Made by a program: the position numbers and the translations under genes. Shown piece by piece: positions 7,983-16,374 of a DNA stretch of 64,000 nt (the first letter of the stretch is position 1; each line of letters opens with the position of its first letter). The stretch covers positions 62,001 through 126,000 of the forward strand of contig NZ_JAIVKX010000018.1 in NCBI RefSeq assembly GCF_020524285.1, written 5' to 3'. This DNA is from Alloyangia pacifica. Lineage in GTDB: Bacteria; Pseudomonadota; Alphaproteobacteria; Rhodobacterales; Rhodobacteraceae. A model generated the notes under the pieces. The model did not search any database, was not told the origin of the DNA, and worked only from the letters and a program-made list of their open reading frames with translations.

Positions 7983-8737
7983 CCGACGTACTCTCCCGCG
8001 CAGATTTCGAGGCCCGCCTCCGCCGCATCGGCGCCGAGCGCTACCACGATCTGCACCCGTTCCATCATCGGCTGCACGGCGGCGCCTGCACCCCCGACGA
8101 GGTGCGTGCCTGGGTGATCAACCGCTACTACTACCAGCATTCGATCCCGATGAAGGACGCCGCCTTCATGTCGCGCGTCGAAGAGCCGGACCTGCGCCGC
8201 GCCTGGCGCTCGCGCATAGAGGATCACGACGGCACCGAGACCAACGAGGGCGGCATCCGCCGCTGGCTGCGGCTGGCCGAGGCGGTTGGTCTTGATCGCG
8301 ATTACGTCGCCTCCTGCGAGGGCGTGCTGCCCGCCACCCGCTTCGCCGTCGACGCCTACGTCCGCTTCGTGCGGGACAAGACCCTGCTCGAGGCCGTCGC
8401 CGCCTCGCTCACGGAGCTTTTCGCGCCGAAGATCCACGCGTCCCGCATCGAGGGGCTGCTGCAGAACTACGCCTTCGCCGACGACGCGGCGCTGAGCTAC
8501 TTCCGCAACCGGCTCAAGGAAGCGCCGAAGGATGTTGCTTTCGGCCTCGCCTGGGTGCTGGGCCATGCCGACACCGCGGAAAAGCAGGACCAGGCCGCCC
8601 GCGCCCTGATCTTCAAGACCGACGTGCTCTGGTCCCAACTCGACGCGCTCTGGGGCGCCTATGTGGCGCCCGCCCGCATCCCGCCCGGCGCCTGGCGACC
8701 CGGAGAGGGGCTGGCCCCCGGAGCCGAGGCCGCCTGA
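7979..8737 (+). CDS. pqqC: PqqC, pyrroloquinoline-quinone synthase
   Basis: A 252-residue enzyme of the usual PqqC length that performs the final ring closure and eight-electron oxidation to PQQ without a cofactor. Recognisable stretches are 'RYHDLHPFHHRLHGG', 'RYYYQHSIPMKDAAFMSR' and 'EDHDGTETNEGGIRRWL'. The ATGA start overlaps the pqqB stop, and its own stop overlaps pqqD (TGATG), so the operon is translationally coupled. Confidence 0.96.
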   Translation: MTDVLSRADFEARLRRIGAERYHDLHPFHHRLHGGACTPDEVRAWVINRYYYQHSIPMKDAAFMSRVEEPDLRRAWRSRIEDHDGTETNEGGIRRWLRLAEAVGLDRDYVASCEGVLPATRFAVDAYVRFVRDKTLLEAVAASLTELFAPKIHASRIEGLLQNYAFADDAALSYFRNRLKEAPKDVAFGLAWVLGHADTAEKQDQAARALIFKTDVLWSQLDALWGAYVAPARIPPGAWRPGEGLAPGAEAA

Positions 8738-9012
8738 TGGATCCCGCCGCCATCCCCACCCTGCCCCGCGGCGTCCGCCTGCACCGCGACCGGGTGCGCG
8801 AGCAATGGGTGCTGCTCGCCCCCGAGCGCGCGGTCACCCTCGACCCCATCGCCCACGCCATCCTGTCGGAGGTCGATGGCACTCGCAGCCTCGCCGAGAT
8901 CACCGAGGCCCTCGCCGCCCGCTACGCGGCCCCGCCCGAGCAGATCGCCGCCGACGCCGCCGGTTTCCTGCAGGCGCTGCACGCCCGGCGCTTCCTCGAC
9001 CTCTCCGCCTGA
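8737..9012 (+). CDS. pqqD: PqqD, peptide chaperone
   Basis: A 91-residue protein with the typical PqqD pattern: 'RLHRDRVREQWVLLAPERAV', then 'LDPIAHAILSEVDGTRSLAEI' and 'QIAADAAGFLQAL'. It binds PqqA and presents it to the radical SAM enzyme PqqE. It overlaps pqqC by one base; pqqE follows after 71 bases. Confidence 0.93.
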   Translation: MDPAAIPTLPRGVRLHRDRVREQWVLLAPERAVTLDPIAHAILSEVDGTRSLAEITEALAARYAAPPEQIAADAAGFLQALHARRFLDLSA

Positions 9013-9083
9013 CCCTTCTTCTCTTTTCAAATACGCCCGGCCCGGCGCCGACCACGGGCCACACCGCTGATCAAAGGCCCGCC

Positions 9084-10193
9084 ATGACAAAGCCCAAGCC
9101 CCCCATCGCGATGCTCGCCGAGCTGACCCACCGCTGCCCGCTCTCCTGCCCCTATTGCTCCAACCCGCTCGAGCTGACCCGGCAGGAGGCGGAGCTCTCC
9201 ACCGACGACTGGTCCCGCGTCTTCCGCGAGGCGGCCGATCTGGGTGTGCTGCAGCTCCACCTCTCAGGGGGCGAGCCCGCGGCGCGGCGCGATCTGGAAG
9301 ACCTCGTGCGTGCCGCCTGCGATGCCGGGCTCTACACCAACCTCATCACCTCGGGCATCGGCCTGACGGAACGTCGGTTGCGCGCGCTCGACGAGGCCGG
9401 GCTCGACCACATCCAGCTCAGCCTGCAGGGCACGACGCCCGAGATGGCCGACGAGATCGGTGGCTACCGCGGCGGCTTTGCCCGCAAGCTGCAGGTCGCC
9501 GAGTGGATCGGGCGGATCGGCTTTCCTCTGACCCTCAACGCGGTGCTGCACCGGCGCAACCTGCACCAGCTTCCCCGCGCGCTGGAAATGGCGCTCGAAA
9601 TGGGCGCGCGGCGCATCGAGGTGGCGACCGTGCAGTTTCACGGCTGGGCGCTGAAGAACCGCGATGCGCTGATGCCGACCAAGGCGCAGGCCGAGGAGGC
9701 GACCCGTCTGGTCGCCGAAGCGCGGACCCGGCTCAAGGGGCAGCTTGTGATCGACTACGTGCCCGCCGACTATCATTCGGACTACCCCAAACGCTGCATG
9801 GGCGGCTGGGGCTCGACCGGGCTCAACGTCGCGCCCGACGGCACGGTGCTGCCCTGCCACGCGGCGCAGACCATTCCCCACCTACGTTTCGACAGCGTCC
9901 GCGAATTGCCGCTCGCGGAAATCTGGTACGAGGGCGCCGCCTTCGACGCCTATCGCGGAACGGAATGGATGCAGGAGCCCTGCGCCAGCTGCGAACGCAA
10001 GACAGTGGATTTCGGCGGATGCCGCTGTCAGGCCATGGCACTGGCGCACGATCCGGCGGCCACCGACCCGGTCTGCATCAAGTCCCCGCGGCATGTGGAC
10101 CTGCAGGCCCGCGCCGCCGCCCATGCCGCCGCCGCGGCGCCGCTGAGCTATCGCAGCGCCCCCGGAAAGCCGGTGCCCACACCCGCCGAATAG
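9084..10193 (+). CDS. pqqE: PqqE, radical SAM PqqA cross-linking enzyme
   Basis: A 369-residue radical SAM protein. The cluster motif C18-x3-C22-x2-C25 lies in 'HRCPLSCPYCSN', and a C-terminal SPASM-type set of cysteines is present ('RCMGGWG', 'LPCHAAQ', 'EPCASCERKTVDFGGCRCQ'). It forms the Glu-Tyr carbon-carbon bond in PqqA. It is the last gene of the operon; no pqqF-type protease and no quinoprotein dehydrogenase is in the window. Confidence 0.96.
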   Translation: MTKPKPPIAMLAELTHRCPLSCPYCSNPLELTRQEAELSTDDWSRVFREAADLGVLQLHLSGGEPAARRDLEDLVRAACDAGLYTNLITSGIGLTERRLRALDEAGLDHIQLSLQGTTPEMADEIGGYRGGFARKLQVAEWIGRIGFPLTLNAVLHRRNLHQLPRALEMALEMGARRIEVATVQFHGWALKNRDALMPTKAQAEEATRLVAEARTRLKGQLVIDYVPADYHSDYPKRCMGGWGSTGLNVAPDGTVLPCHAAQTIPHLRFDSVRELPLAEIWYEGAAFDAYRGTEWMQEPCASCERKTVDFGGCRCQAMALAHDPAATDPVCIKSPRHVDLQARAAAHAAAAAPLSYRSAPGKPVPTPAE

Positions 10194-10390
10194 GCCGGGG
10201 ATACAGTAGTTCATGGACCTGCCTCGCTCTTGTGGCGCGCCTTTGGCTCTCCTTCCGCGCCGTCCGCCCGAAAGCGTTGGGGCTCAGATCGCCAAATGAT
10301 GGGTGTGCATGCCCCGCCCAAGACCACGCTGCTCACTTGGCTCTCTGTCCATCCCGGTGCATCCCGGGCGAAAGAAGAACCTCTCGCTAA

Positions 10391-10894
10391 TCAATCCTGC
10401 GCCGAAACTGCCCCCGAAAGAGCCTCTCGCGTGAGCTCATCGAAACGGTCGCTGTCGACCCAATCCGCCAGGATGTTCAGTGTCTCGAGAAAGCTTTGCA
10501 CCTGCGCGTCTTCGAGCGGGGCAAATAGAACTTCCAGCCCGCGCTCGGAGAGCGCGTCGGCCTTGCGCCGGGCCTCGCGGCCGTGCTCCAGCGTATAGAG
10601 CTCGAAGCGCCGCGCATCGTGCTCCGAGTTGCGCCGCTCCACGAAGCCTTCTCGCACGAGCTGCTGGATCATCCGCGAGACGTGGCTGCGCTCAAGACCG
10701 GCGGCCTTCACGATCTCGGCGAAGGTGATGCCTGGCTGATCGTCGATTAGCCTCAGCACGCGGATGGCGCGAATCTCCAGCCCGCAGGCATCCACGAAAC
10801 CCTGATGCCCGGCCTCATTGGCCGCGTTCGACAGGGCGTGCATCTGGAAGACCGGGTTGCCCTTCTTGAATCCTTGTGACCAACCACGCGCCAT
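10391..10894 (-). CDS. MarR-family transcriptional regulator
   Basis: A 167-residue protein with a central winged helix: 'DDQPGITFAEIVKAAGLERSHVSRMIQQLVREGFVERRNSEHDARRF' spans the recognition helix and the wing. It is divergent from the M20 amidohydrolase at 11035, with about 140 bp between starts, and is likely to control it. The ligand is unknown. Confidence 0.88.
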   Translation of the reverse strand: MARGWSQGFKKGNPVFQMHALSNAANEAGHQGFVDACGLEIRAIRVLRLIDDQPGITFAEIVKAAGLERSHVSRMIQQLVREGFVERRNSEHDARRFELYTLEHGREARRKADALSERGLEVLFAPLEDAQVQSFLETLNILADWVDSDRFDELTREALSGAVSAQD

Positions 10895-11034
10895 TTAGAC
10901 CTCTTTCAGCACATAAAATAGGCGCAGACTGCAACAATCTGCGTATGAGACCAATTCAACCACACGAAAATGCTTTGCACAATTATCTCGCGCTGCAACT
11001 ATCTACCCATGCAACTTATCAAAGGTCATTCGCA

Positions 11035-12198
11035 ATGGGCATGATTGAAGACATTGAAGCGCAGAAGCACGAGTTCGTGGCCTGGCGCCACGCGCTGCAC
11101 GAAAACCCCGGCATCGGTTTCGAAGAGACCTTTGCCGCCGATATGGTCGCGCAGAAGCTGAACGAGTTCGGCTTCGACGAGGTCCATACCGGCGTCGGCA
11201 GGACCGGCATCGTCGGTGTGCTGCAGGGCAAGCGTCCGTCGAACCGGGCAATCGGCCTGCGCGCCGACATGGATGCGCTTCCGATCACCGAAGAGACCGG
11301 CAAGGCCTATGCCTCGAAAACCCCCGGCGTGATGCACGCCTGCGGCCACGACGGCCACACGGCCACACTGCTCGCCTCGGCCTGGCACCTGTCGCGGAGC
11401 CGGGACTTCGCCGGGACGGTCTACTTCATCTTCCAGCCGGCCGAGGAAGGCCTCGGCGGCGCGCTGGCAATGATCGAGGACGGGCTGCTCGAGCGTTTCC
11501 CCTGCGATCGCGTCTACGCCTATCACAACATGCCCGGCTTCGATCTCGGGCACATCTACACCCGCCACGGCACGATGGCGGCGGGCTGCACCTTCTTCAC
11601 CATCCGCGTGCAGGGCACGGGCGGCCACGCCGCGATGCCCTCGAAGACCATCGACACGACGCAGATCGCCAGCAACATCGTGATGACCGCGCAGAGCATC
11701 GTGGCGCGCAACGTCGACGCCAACGAGACCGGGGTGGTCTCCTTCACCGATGTCTACGCCGGTACCAACAGCCACAACGTCATCCCCGACAAGGCGACGC
11801 TGAAGGGCTGCCTACGCTACTACGACAAGGCCATCGGGGAGCAGATGAAGACCCGCCTGCAGGACATCGCGCTCGGCGTGGCCGCGACCTACGGCGGCAG
11901 CGCCGAGATCGAGTACGACGACAATTTCGTTCCCATGATCAACGCGCAGGAGCCCACCGACATGGCGCTCGAAGTCGCGCGGCAGCTTCTCGGCGACGAC
12001 AAGGTCCACGCGGATTTCGGACCGATGCCCGGCAGCGAGGACTTCGCCTACATGACCGAGCACGCCCCCGGCAACTACATCTGCGTCGGCGCAGGTCCGG
12101 GGGCGAACCCGCACCACCCGAAGTACGATTTCAACGACGAGATCCTGACCACCGCCGCGAGCTATTTCTGCCGCCTGGTCGAGACCGAACTGGCCTGA
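11035..12198 (+). CDS. M20-family amidohydrolase (hippurate hydrolase/IAA-amino acid hydrolase type)
   Basis: A 387-residue cytoplasmic metallohydrolase. Metal-binding motifs are 'GLRADMDALPI' (about 74-84), 'HACGHDGH' (101-108) and 'FQPAEEGLGGA'. This family cleaves N-acyl amino acids such as hippurate. ATG 11035 is chosen because AAAGG lies 10 bases upstream and the protein then has the normal family N-terminus; the longer frame back to 10876 would overlap the MarR gene. Downstream are two membrane proteins and a glycine-riboswitch gene, so N-acylglycine is a plausible substrate. Confidence 0.9.
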   Translation: MGMIEDIEAQKHEFVAWRHALHENPGIGFEETFAADMVAQKLNEFGFDEVHTGVGRTGIVGVLQGKRPSNRAIGLRADMDALPITEETGKAYASKTPGVMHACGHDGHTATLLASAWHLSRSRDFAGTVYFIFQPAEEGLGGALAMIEDGLLERFPCDRVYAYHNMPGFDLGHIYTRHGTMAAGCTFFTIRVQGTGGHAAMPSKTIDTTQIASNIVMTAQSIVARNVDANETGVVSFTDVYAGTNSHNVIPDKATLKGCLRYYDKAIGEQMKTRLQDIALGVAATYGGSAEIEYDDNFVPMINAQEPTDMALEVARQLLGDDKVHADFGPMPGSEDFAYMTEHAPGNYICVGAGPGANPHHPKYDFNDEILTTAASYFCRLVETELA

Positions 12199-12205
12199 GC
12201 CATCC

Positions 12206-12230
12206 CCCCTCGCGCCTCTCGTGCGAGGGG
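12206..12230 (+). terminator. Intra-operon hairpin after the amidohydrolase gene
   Basis: CCCCTCGC at 12206-12213 pairs with GCGAGGGG at 12223-12230 across a 9-base loop. No T-tract follows and the next gene starts 22 bases later, so it is more likely an mRNA-stability or attenuation element than a full stop. Confidence 0.5.
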
Positions 12231-12252
12231 CGCCCAACTTTCGGAGTTCCCC

Positions 12253-12990
12253 ATGGAAGACGTGTTATCCATCGCCAACGGGCCCGTTATGTGGCTCTTT
12301 TCCACCTGCATCGTCGCGGTCGTCGTCGTGCAGGCGTTTCTCTATCTGCGCATGACGCTCGCCTTTTCCGACCGGTACGAAATTCTCACGCCGGACGAGC
12401 GCACCACCGTCTACAAGACCGCCGCGATCAACTCGATCGGCCCGGCCATCGCCATCTTCTTTGTCGCCGTCTCGCTGATCGCCATGGTCGGCGGACCGGT
12501 CACGCTGATGCGGGTCGGGGTGATCGGCTCTGCGGTCTTCGAGTTCGTCGCCGCGGACTCCGGTGCCAAGGCGGTCGGCGCCCAGCTCGGCACCGACAGC
12601 TACACGCTGCAGGCCTTCACGACCTCGGTCTGGGTGATGACGCTTGGCGGCATGGGCTGGCTGCTCAGCACGTTCTTCCTGACCAAGAACCTCGGCAAGG
12701 CGCAGGACAGGCTCAACGCCACCAACCCGGCGCTGATCAAGGCCATGGCCACGGTCACCCCGGTCGCCATCTTCGCCACGCTGATCGCCAATACCGCGGT
12801 CGACAAGCAATGGCTGTCCAACGTCACCATCGCCAACGATGACCTCTCGGCCATCGCCGCCGGGGCCGTGGCCATGGTTGCGCTGAACGTCCTCGGCGCC
12901 CGCTGGGCCTGGCTGCGCGAATGGAGCGTCGGCCTCAGCCTCGTCGCCGGCATGACCGCCGGCTACTTCGCCGGCATCGCCACCGCCTGA
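12253..12990 (+). CDS. DUF5058-like integral membrane protein
   Basis: A 245-residue protein with about six hydrophobic segments. It resembles the DUF5058 group: 'LRMTLAFSDRYEILTP' after the first segment, 'KTAAINSIGPAIAIFFVAVSLIAMVGGP' and 'LGGMGWLLSTFF'. The function of the group is not known to me. It lies between an amidohydrolase and a second membrane protein, all on one strand, which suggests a transporter or channel subunit. Confidence 0.75.
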   Translation: MEDVLSIANGPVMWLFSTCIVAVVVVQAFLYLRMTLAFSDRYEILTPDERTTVYKTAAINSIGPAIAIFFVAVSLIAMVGGPVTLMRVGVIGSAVFEFVAADSGAKAVGAQLGTDSYTLQAFTTSVWVMTLGGMGWLLSTFFLTKNLGKAQDRLNATNPALIKAMATVTPVAIFATLIANTAVDKQWLSNVTIANDDLSAIAAGAVAMVALNVLGARWAWLREWSVGLSLVAGMTAGYFAGIATA

Positions 12991-13017
12991 CCCGCACTCA
13001 GCAAGAGGACTCCCATC

Positions 13018-13725
13018 ATGTCAGATACTTCCCTCGACACGTACTACGCTTCCCGCTTCGTGCCCCTTGCCCACCGGGTGGGCCGCGGCACCCTGCTTGT
13101 CGCCATGATCCTGTGCCTGGTGCCGCCGCTCTACCTGTCGCTGGTTCTGGGCGCCTACCCCGGCGTCGGTCCGGTGCTGAACGGCTTTCTGTCGATCGCC
13201 GCCTTCGTCGGCATCATGTGGCTGATCGAACCCGTCTCCTACTTCCCGATGCTCGGCGTCTGTGGCAGCTACATGAGCTTCCTGTCCGGCAACATCGGCA
13301 ACATGCGGGTGCCGGTGGTGATCTCCTGCCAGACGGCCATCGCCGCGGAGACAGGCAGCAAGAAGGCCGAGGTCGCGGCGGTGATCGGCATTGCCGTCTC
13401 GGTGCTGGTGAACCTCGTGTTCCTGCTCGCCCTCGTGCTGGTCGGCAGCGCGCTGATCGACGTCATGCCGGCCGCGGTGGCCCTCGCGGTCAAGGAATAC
13501 ACCCTTCCGGCGCTCTACGGCGCGGTCTGCGTGATGTTCTTCAACAGCGCCCCGCGAAAGTTCGCGCTGACCGGCGTGGCGGTGGCCGCGGCGATCTTCC
13601 TGTCGCCCCTGCCCGAGATGTTCGGCACCACGGCAGCTGGCGTGCTCGCCCTGCTGACCAGCGTCGCCGTGACCTGGCGCCACCGTGCCCGCTTCGGCAG
13701 CCAGCAGCCCGCGGGCTCGAGCTGA
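13018..13725 (+). CDS. Integral membrane protein paired with the DUF5058-like protein
   Basis: A 235-residue protein with about seven hydrophobic segments, including 'GTLLVAMILCLVPPLYLSLVLG' and 'AVIGIAVSVLVNLVFLLALVLVG'. The short loop 'MSFLSGNIGNMRVPVVISCQ' is conserved-looking and polar. A good ribosome-binding site (AAGAGGA) precedes it, and it starts 28 bases after the DUF5058-like gene. The two probably form one complex; no precise family is recognised. Confidence 0.72.
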   Translation: MSDTSLDTYYASRFVPLAHRVGRGTLLVAMILCLVPPLYLSLVLGAYPGVGPVLNGFLSIAAFVGIMWLIEPVSYFPMLGVCGSYMSFLSGNIGNMRVPVVISCQTAIAAETGSKKAEVAAVIGIAVSVLVNLVFLLALVLVGSALIDVMPAAVALAVKEYTLPALYGAVCVMFFNSAPRKFALTGVAVAAAIFLSPLPEMFGTTAAGVLALLTSVAVTWRHRARFGSQQPAGSS

Positions 13726-13839
13726 CCGTCAGGACCCACCGGGCCGGGCAACGGCGCCGGCGGGCCTCGGGCCCCGATCAAAGGGACCCCATGACACCGT
13801 CGCCGCCCCGCACCGGGGGCGCGTCAACATGGTCACCAA

Positions 13840-14006
13840 GGTTCGGACAGGAGAGACGGGGCCCGCCCCCGCGCCGACGGAGCAACGCCCCGGAAACTCT
13901 CAGGCCCAGGTACTGCCGAACCGACACTCTGGAGAGAGATGCTGCCGCATCCGCCGAAGGAGGAAGCCGCGCCGCCGCGGTGATGCTCTCAGGCAAAAGG
14001 ACAGAG
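13840..14006 (+). ncRNA. Tandem glycine riboswitch (gcvT type)
   Basis: Two glycine aptamers in tandem. Aptamer 1 (13840-13922) has a perfect 7-bp P1 (GGTTCGG with CCGAACC), then GGACAGGAGAGAC, CGACGGAGCAA and AAACTCTCAGG. Aptamer 2 (about 13926-14006) has CTCTGGAGAGA, CCGAAGGAGGAA, GCTCTCAGGCAAAAGGACAG and the P1 partner CAGAG. A 7-bp hairpin (ATGCGCC 14012-14018 with GGCGCAT 14025-14031) follows, then the ATG at 14058. No T-tract is seen, so control is more likely at translation or by an atypical platform. It governs the DadA-like oxidoreductase. Confidence 0.93.
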
Positions 14007-14011
14007 GGGGG

Positions 14012-14031
14012 ATGCGCCGAGCATGGCGCAT
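14012..14031 (+). promoter_or_regulatory. Hairpin in the presumed riboswitch expression platform
   Basis: ATGCGCC and GGCGCAT form a perfect 7-bp stem with a 6-base loop, 5 bases after aptamer 2 and 27 bases before the start codon. It could compete with aptamer P1 or with the leader around the ribosome-binding site (AGAGAG near 14047). Confidence 0.5.
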
Positions 14032-14057
14032 TCGAACCCATTGCCAGAGAGAAACGC

Positions 14058-15317
14058 ATGAACTCCATTGCCGTCATCGGCGCCGGGATCACCGGCGTCA
14101 CCACCGCCTACGAGCTGACGCAACGCGGCTTCGCGGTCACCGTCTACGACCGCAACCGCTATGCCGCCATGGACACCAGCTTTGCCAACGGCGGCCAGCT
14201 CTCGGCCTCCAACGCCGAGGTCTGGAACCATCCTGCCACCATCGCCAAAGGGCTGAAATGGCTTCTCAAACCGGATGCGCCCCTGTCGCTGAGCCTCGCC
14301 CCAAGCTGGCACAAGTACTCTTGGCTGGCCGAGTTCATCGGCAACATCCCGAGCTACCGCGCCAACACCATCGAGACCGCCCGTCTCGCCGTCGCCGCGC
14401 GCCAGCGGATGCGCGATATTGCGGTGGCGGAAAAAATCGCCTTCGACCGCGACGACCGGGGCATCCTGCATGTCTACGCCACCGCGCCCGAGATGGCCCA
14501 CGCACGGCGGGTGTCGGAGCTGCTCGCCGCGGGCGGTGTCGAGCGGACCGAGCTCGATACCGACGGGATCTGGCGGCTGGAGCCGCGGTTGCAGGGTGAT
14601 TTCGTCGGCGGTTTCCACACCCCGGGTGACGCAACCGGCGACATTCACCTCTTCACCACGGAACTCGCCGCGGCCTGCGCCCGGCAAGGCGCAGAGTTCC
14701 GCATGCAGAGCGAGATCCTGGGCTGCCGCAGGGGGGTCGCCGGCGTCGCGATCAGCTACCGCGATGCCGAGGGCGCGCTCCGCAAGGCCTCGCACGCCGC
14801 TGTCGTCGTCTGCGCGGGAGTGGGCAGCCGGGACCTCGCCCGCGGCCTTGGCGACCGGCTCAATATCTACCCGGTCAAGGGCTACTCGATCACCGTCAAC
14901 CTGACCGACGACGCATCGCGCACCGCCGCGCCGGAGCTCAGCCTGCTCGACGACGCGGCCAAGATCGTCACCAGCCGGCTCGGACCGGATCGGTTCCGCG
15001 TCGCCGGCACCGCCGAGTTCGCCGGGGTGAACCGCGACATCCGGGCCTGCCGCATCCGGCCGCTGGTGGACTGGGTGAACCGCTGCTTCCCCGACGTTTC
15101 GACGCGGCAGATCGTGCCCTGGGCGGGGCTACGCCCGATGATGCCCTCGATGATGCCGAGGGTCGGGCCGGGCCGCCATGCGGGCGTCTTCTACAACACC
15201 GGACACGGCCACCTCGGCTGGACGCTCTCGGCGGCAACCGCAGAGCTTGTGGCGCAATCGGTGACCGCGCATTTCGGCACGCCCTTGGCACGCAGTCATC
15301 CCGCAAGAGCCGCATGA
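14058..15317 (+). CDS. DadA-like FAD-dependent amino-acid dehydrogenase/oxidase, riboswitch controlled
   Basis: A 419-residue flavoprotein of the DAO fold. It starts 'SIAVIGAGITGVTTAYELTQ' (Rossmann FAD site), continues with 'DTSFANGGQLSASNAEVWNHP' as in D-amino acid dehydrogenase small subunits, and ends with 'MMPRVGPGRHAGVFYNTGHGHLGWTLSAATAEL'. It oxidises D-amino acids or glycine to the imino acid, passing electrons to the membrane or to oxygen. The tandem glycine riboswitch in its leader points to glycine or a glycine-yielding substrate. Start ATG 14058 follows AGAGAG. Confidence 0.92.
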   Translation: MNSIAVIGAGITGVTTAYELTQRGFAVTVYDRNRYAAMDTSFANGGQLSASNAEVWNHPATIAKGLKWLLKPDAPLSLSLAPSWHKYSWLAEFIGNIPSYRANTIETARLAVAARQRMRDIAVAEKIAFDRDDRGILHVYATAPEMAHARRVSELLAAGGVERTELDTDGIWRLEPRLQGDFVGGFHTPGDATGDIHLFTTELAAACARQGAEFRMQSEILGCRRGVAGVAISYRDAEGALRKASHAAVVVCAGVGSRDLARGLGDRLNIYPVKGYSITVNLTDDASRTAAPELSLLDDAAKIVTSRLGPDRFRVAGTAEFAGVNRDIRACRIRPLVDWVNRCFPDVSTRQIVPWAGLRPMMPSMMPRVGPGRHAGVFYNTGHGHLGWTLSAATAELVAQSVTAHFGTPLARSHPARAA

Positions 15318-15414
15318 TCCTGTCATGACCCCGGCGAACCTCGTCTGACGCGAGGCAAGGTCCGGAGGGATGCTTAGAAGGGGGAAGGCCGCAGAGCGCG
15401 CAGTCCTCCGGCCC

Positions 15415-16374
15415 TCACAGCGGAAACAGGCACCTGTGGCCGCGATCGTCTTCTTCTGTCCAGCCCGGCTCGCGCGCGGCGCAGGCCCCGCGCGCCCAGG
15501 GACAGCGCGGGTGGAAGTCGCAGCCCGAGGGCCGGTTTACCGGGTTCGGCACCTCGCCCGAGAGCGCCACGCGCTCTTGGCGCGCCTCGGGGTCGGGCTC
15601 GGGGTTCGCCGCCAGCAGCGCCTTGGTGTAGGGGTGGCGCGGATGCGCGAAGACCTGCTCCGTCGGGCCCTGCTCGACGAAGCGTCCGAGGTACATGATT
15701 GCCATCTGGTCGGTCACGTGGCGCACGAGGTTGAGGTTGTGGGTGATGATTACGATCGCCACGCCGCTGCGCGCCTGCACTTCGGCCAGCAGGTTCAGCA
15801 CCTCGCCCTGCACCGACATGTCGAGCCCGGCGGTGGGCTCGTCGGCGATCAGCAGCTTGGGATCGAGCGCCAGCGCCCGCGCCACGCCGACGCGCCGCGC
15901 CTGCCCGCCCGAAAGCTGGTGCGGGTAGCGCGCGGCGAACTCCGCCGGCAGCCCGACGAGGCCCAGCAGCCGCTCGGCCTCGGCGCGGCCCGCCGCCAGC
16001 CCGTTGATCCGCAGGGGCTCTGTCACAAGGGATTTCACCGTCAGCCGCGGCGACAGCGAGCCCACCGGGTCCTGCCACATCATCGACATCTCGCGCCGCA
16101 GCCGGGCCCAGTCGCCGCTCGAGGCATCCGAGATCTCGGCGCCGTCGAAGCGGATCGAGCCGCCGGAGGATTTCTTCAGTCCTATCAGCGTGCGGGCGAT
16201 GGTCGACTTGCCCGAGCCGCTCTCGCCCACCAGACCCAGCGTCTGGCCGGGTTCGAGTTTGAACGAGACGCCGCAGACCGCTTCGAAATCGTGGCTCTCG
16301 CGGCGCAGCGCCGCCTTCAGCCGGCCCTGCCGGGCATAGCGGATGCGCAGGTCGGTGACTTCCAGAAGGCTCAT
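15415..16374 (-). CDS. Peptide ABC transporter ATP-binding protein (DppF/OppF type)
   Basis: A 319-residue ATPase with Walker A 'GESGSGKST', signature 'LSGGQARR' and Walker B '[12 protein letters not shown]'. The C-terminal oligopeptide-type extension carries a cysteine set ('GCDFHPRCPWARGACAAREPGW'). It is the last gene of the minus-strand operon that begins with the hydrolase at 22983. Its start overlaps the end of the DppD-like gene by 4 bases. Confidence 0.94.
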   Translation of the reverse strand: MSLLEVTDLRIRYARQGRLKAALRRESHDFEAVCGVSFKLEPGQTLGLVGESGSGKSTIARTLIGLKKSSGGSIRFDGAEISDASSGDWARLRREMSMMWQDPVGSLSPRLTVKSLVTEPLRINGLAAGRAEAERLLGLVGLPAEFAARYPHQLSGGQARRVGVARALALDPKLLIADEPTAGLDMSVQGEVLNLLAEVQARSGVAIVIITHNLNLVRHVTDQMAIMYLGRFVEQGPTEQVFAHPRHPYTKALLAANPEPDPEARQERVALSGEVPNPVNRPSGCDFHPRCPWARGACAAREPGWTEEDDRGHRCLFPL

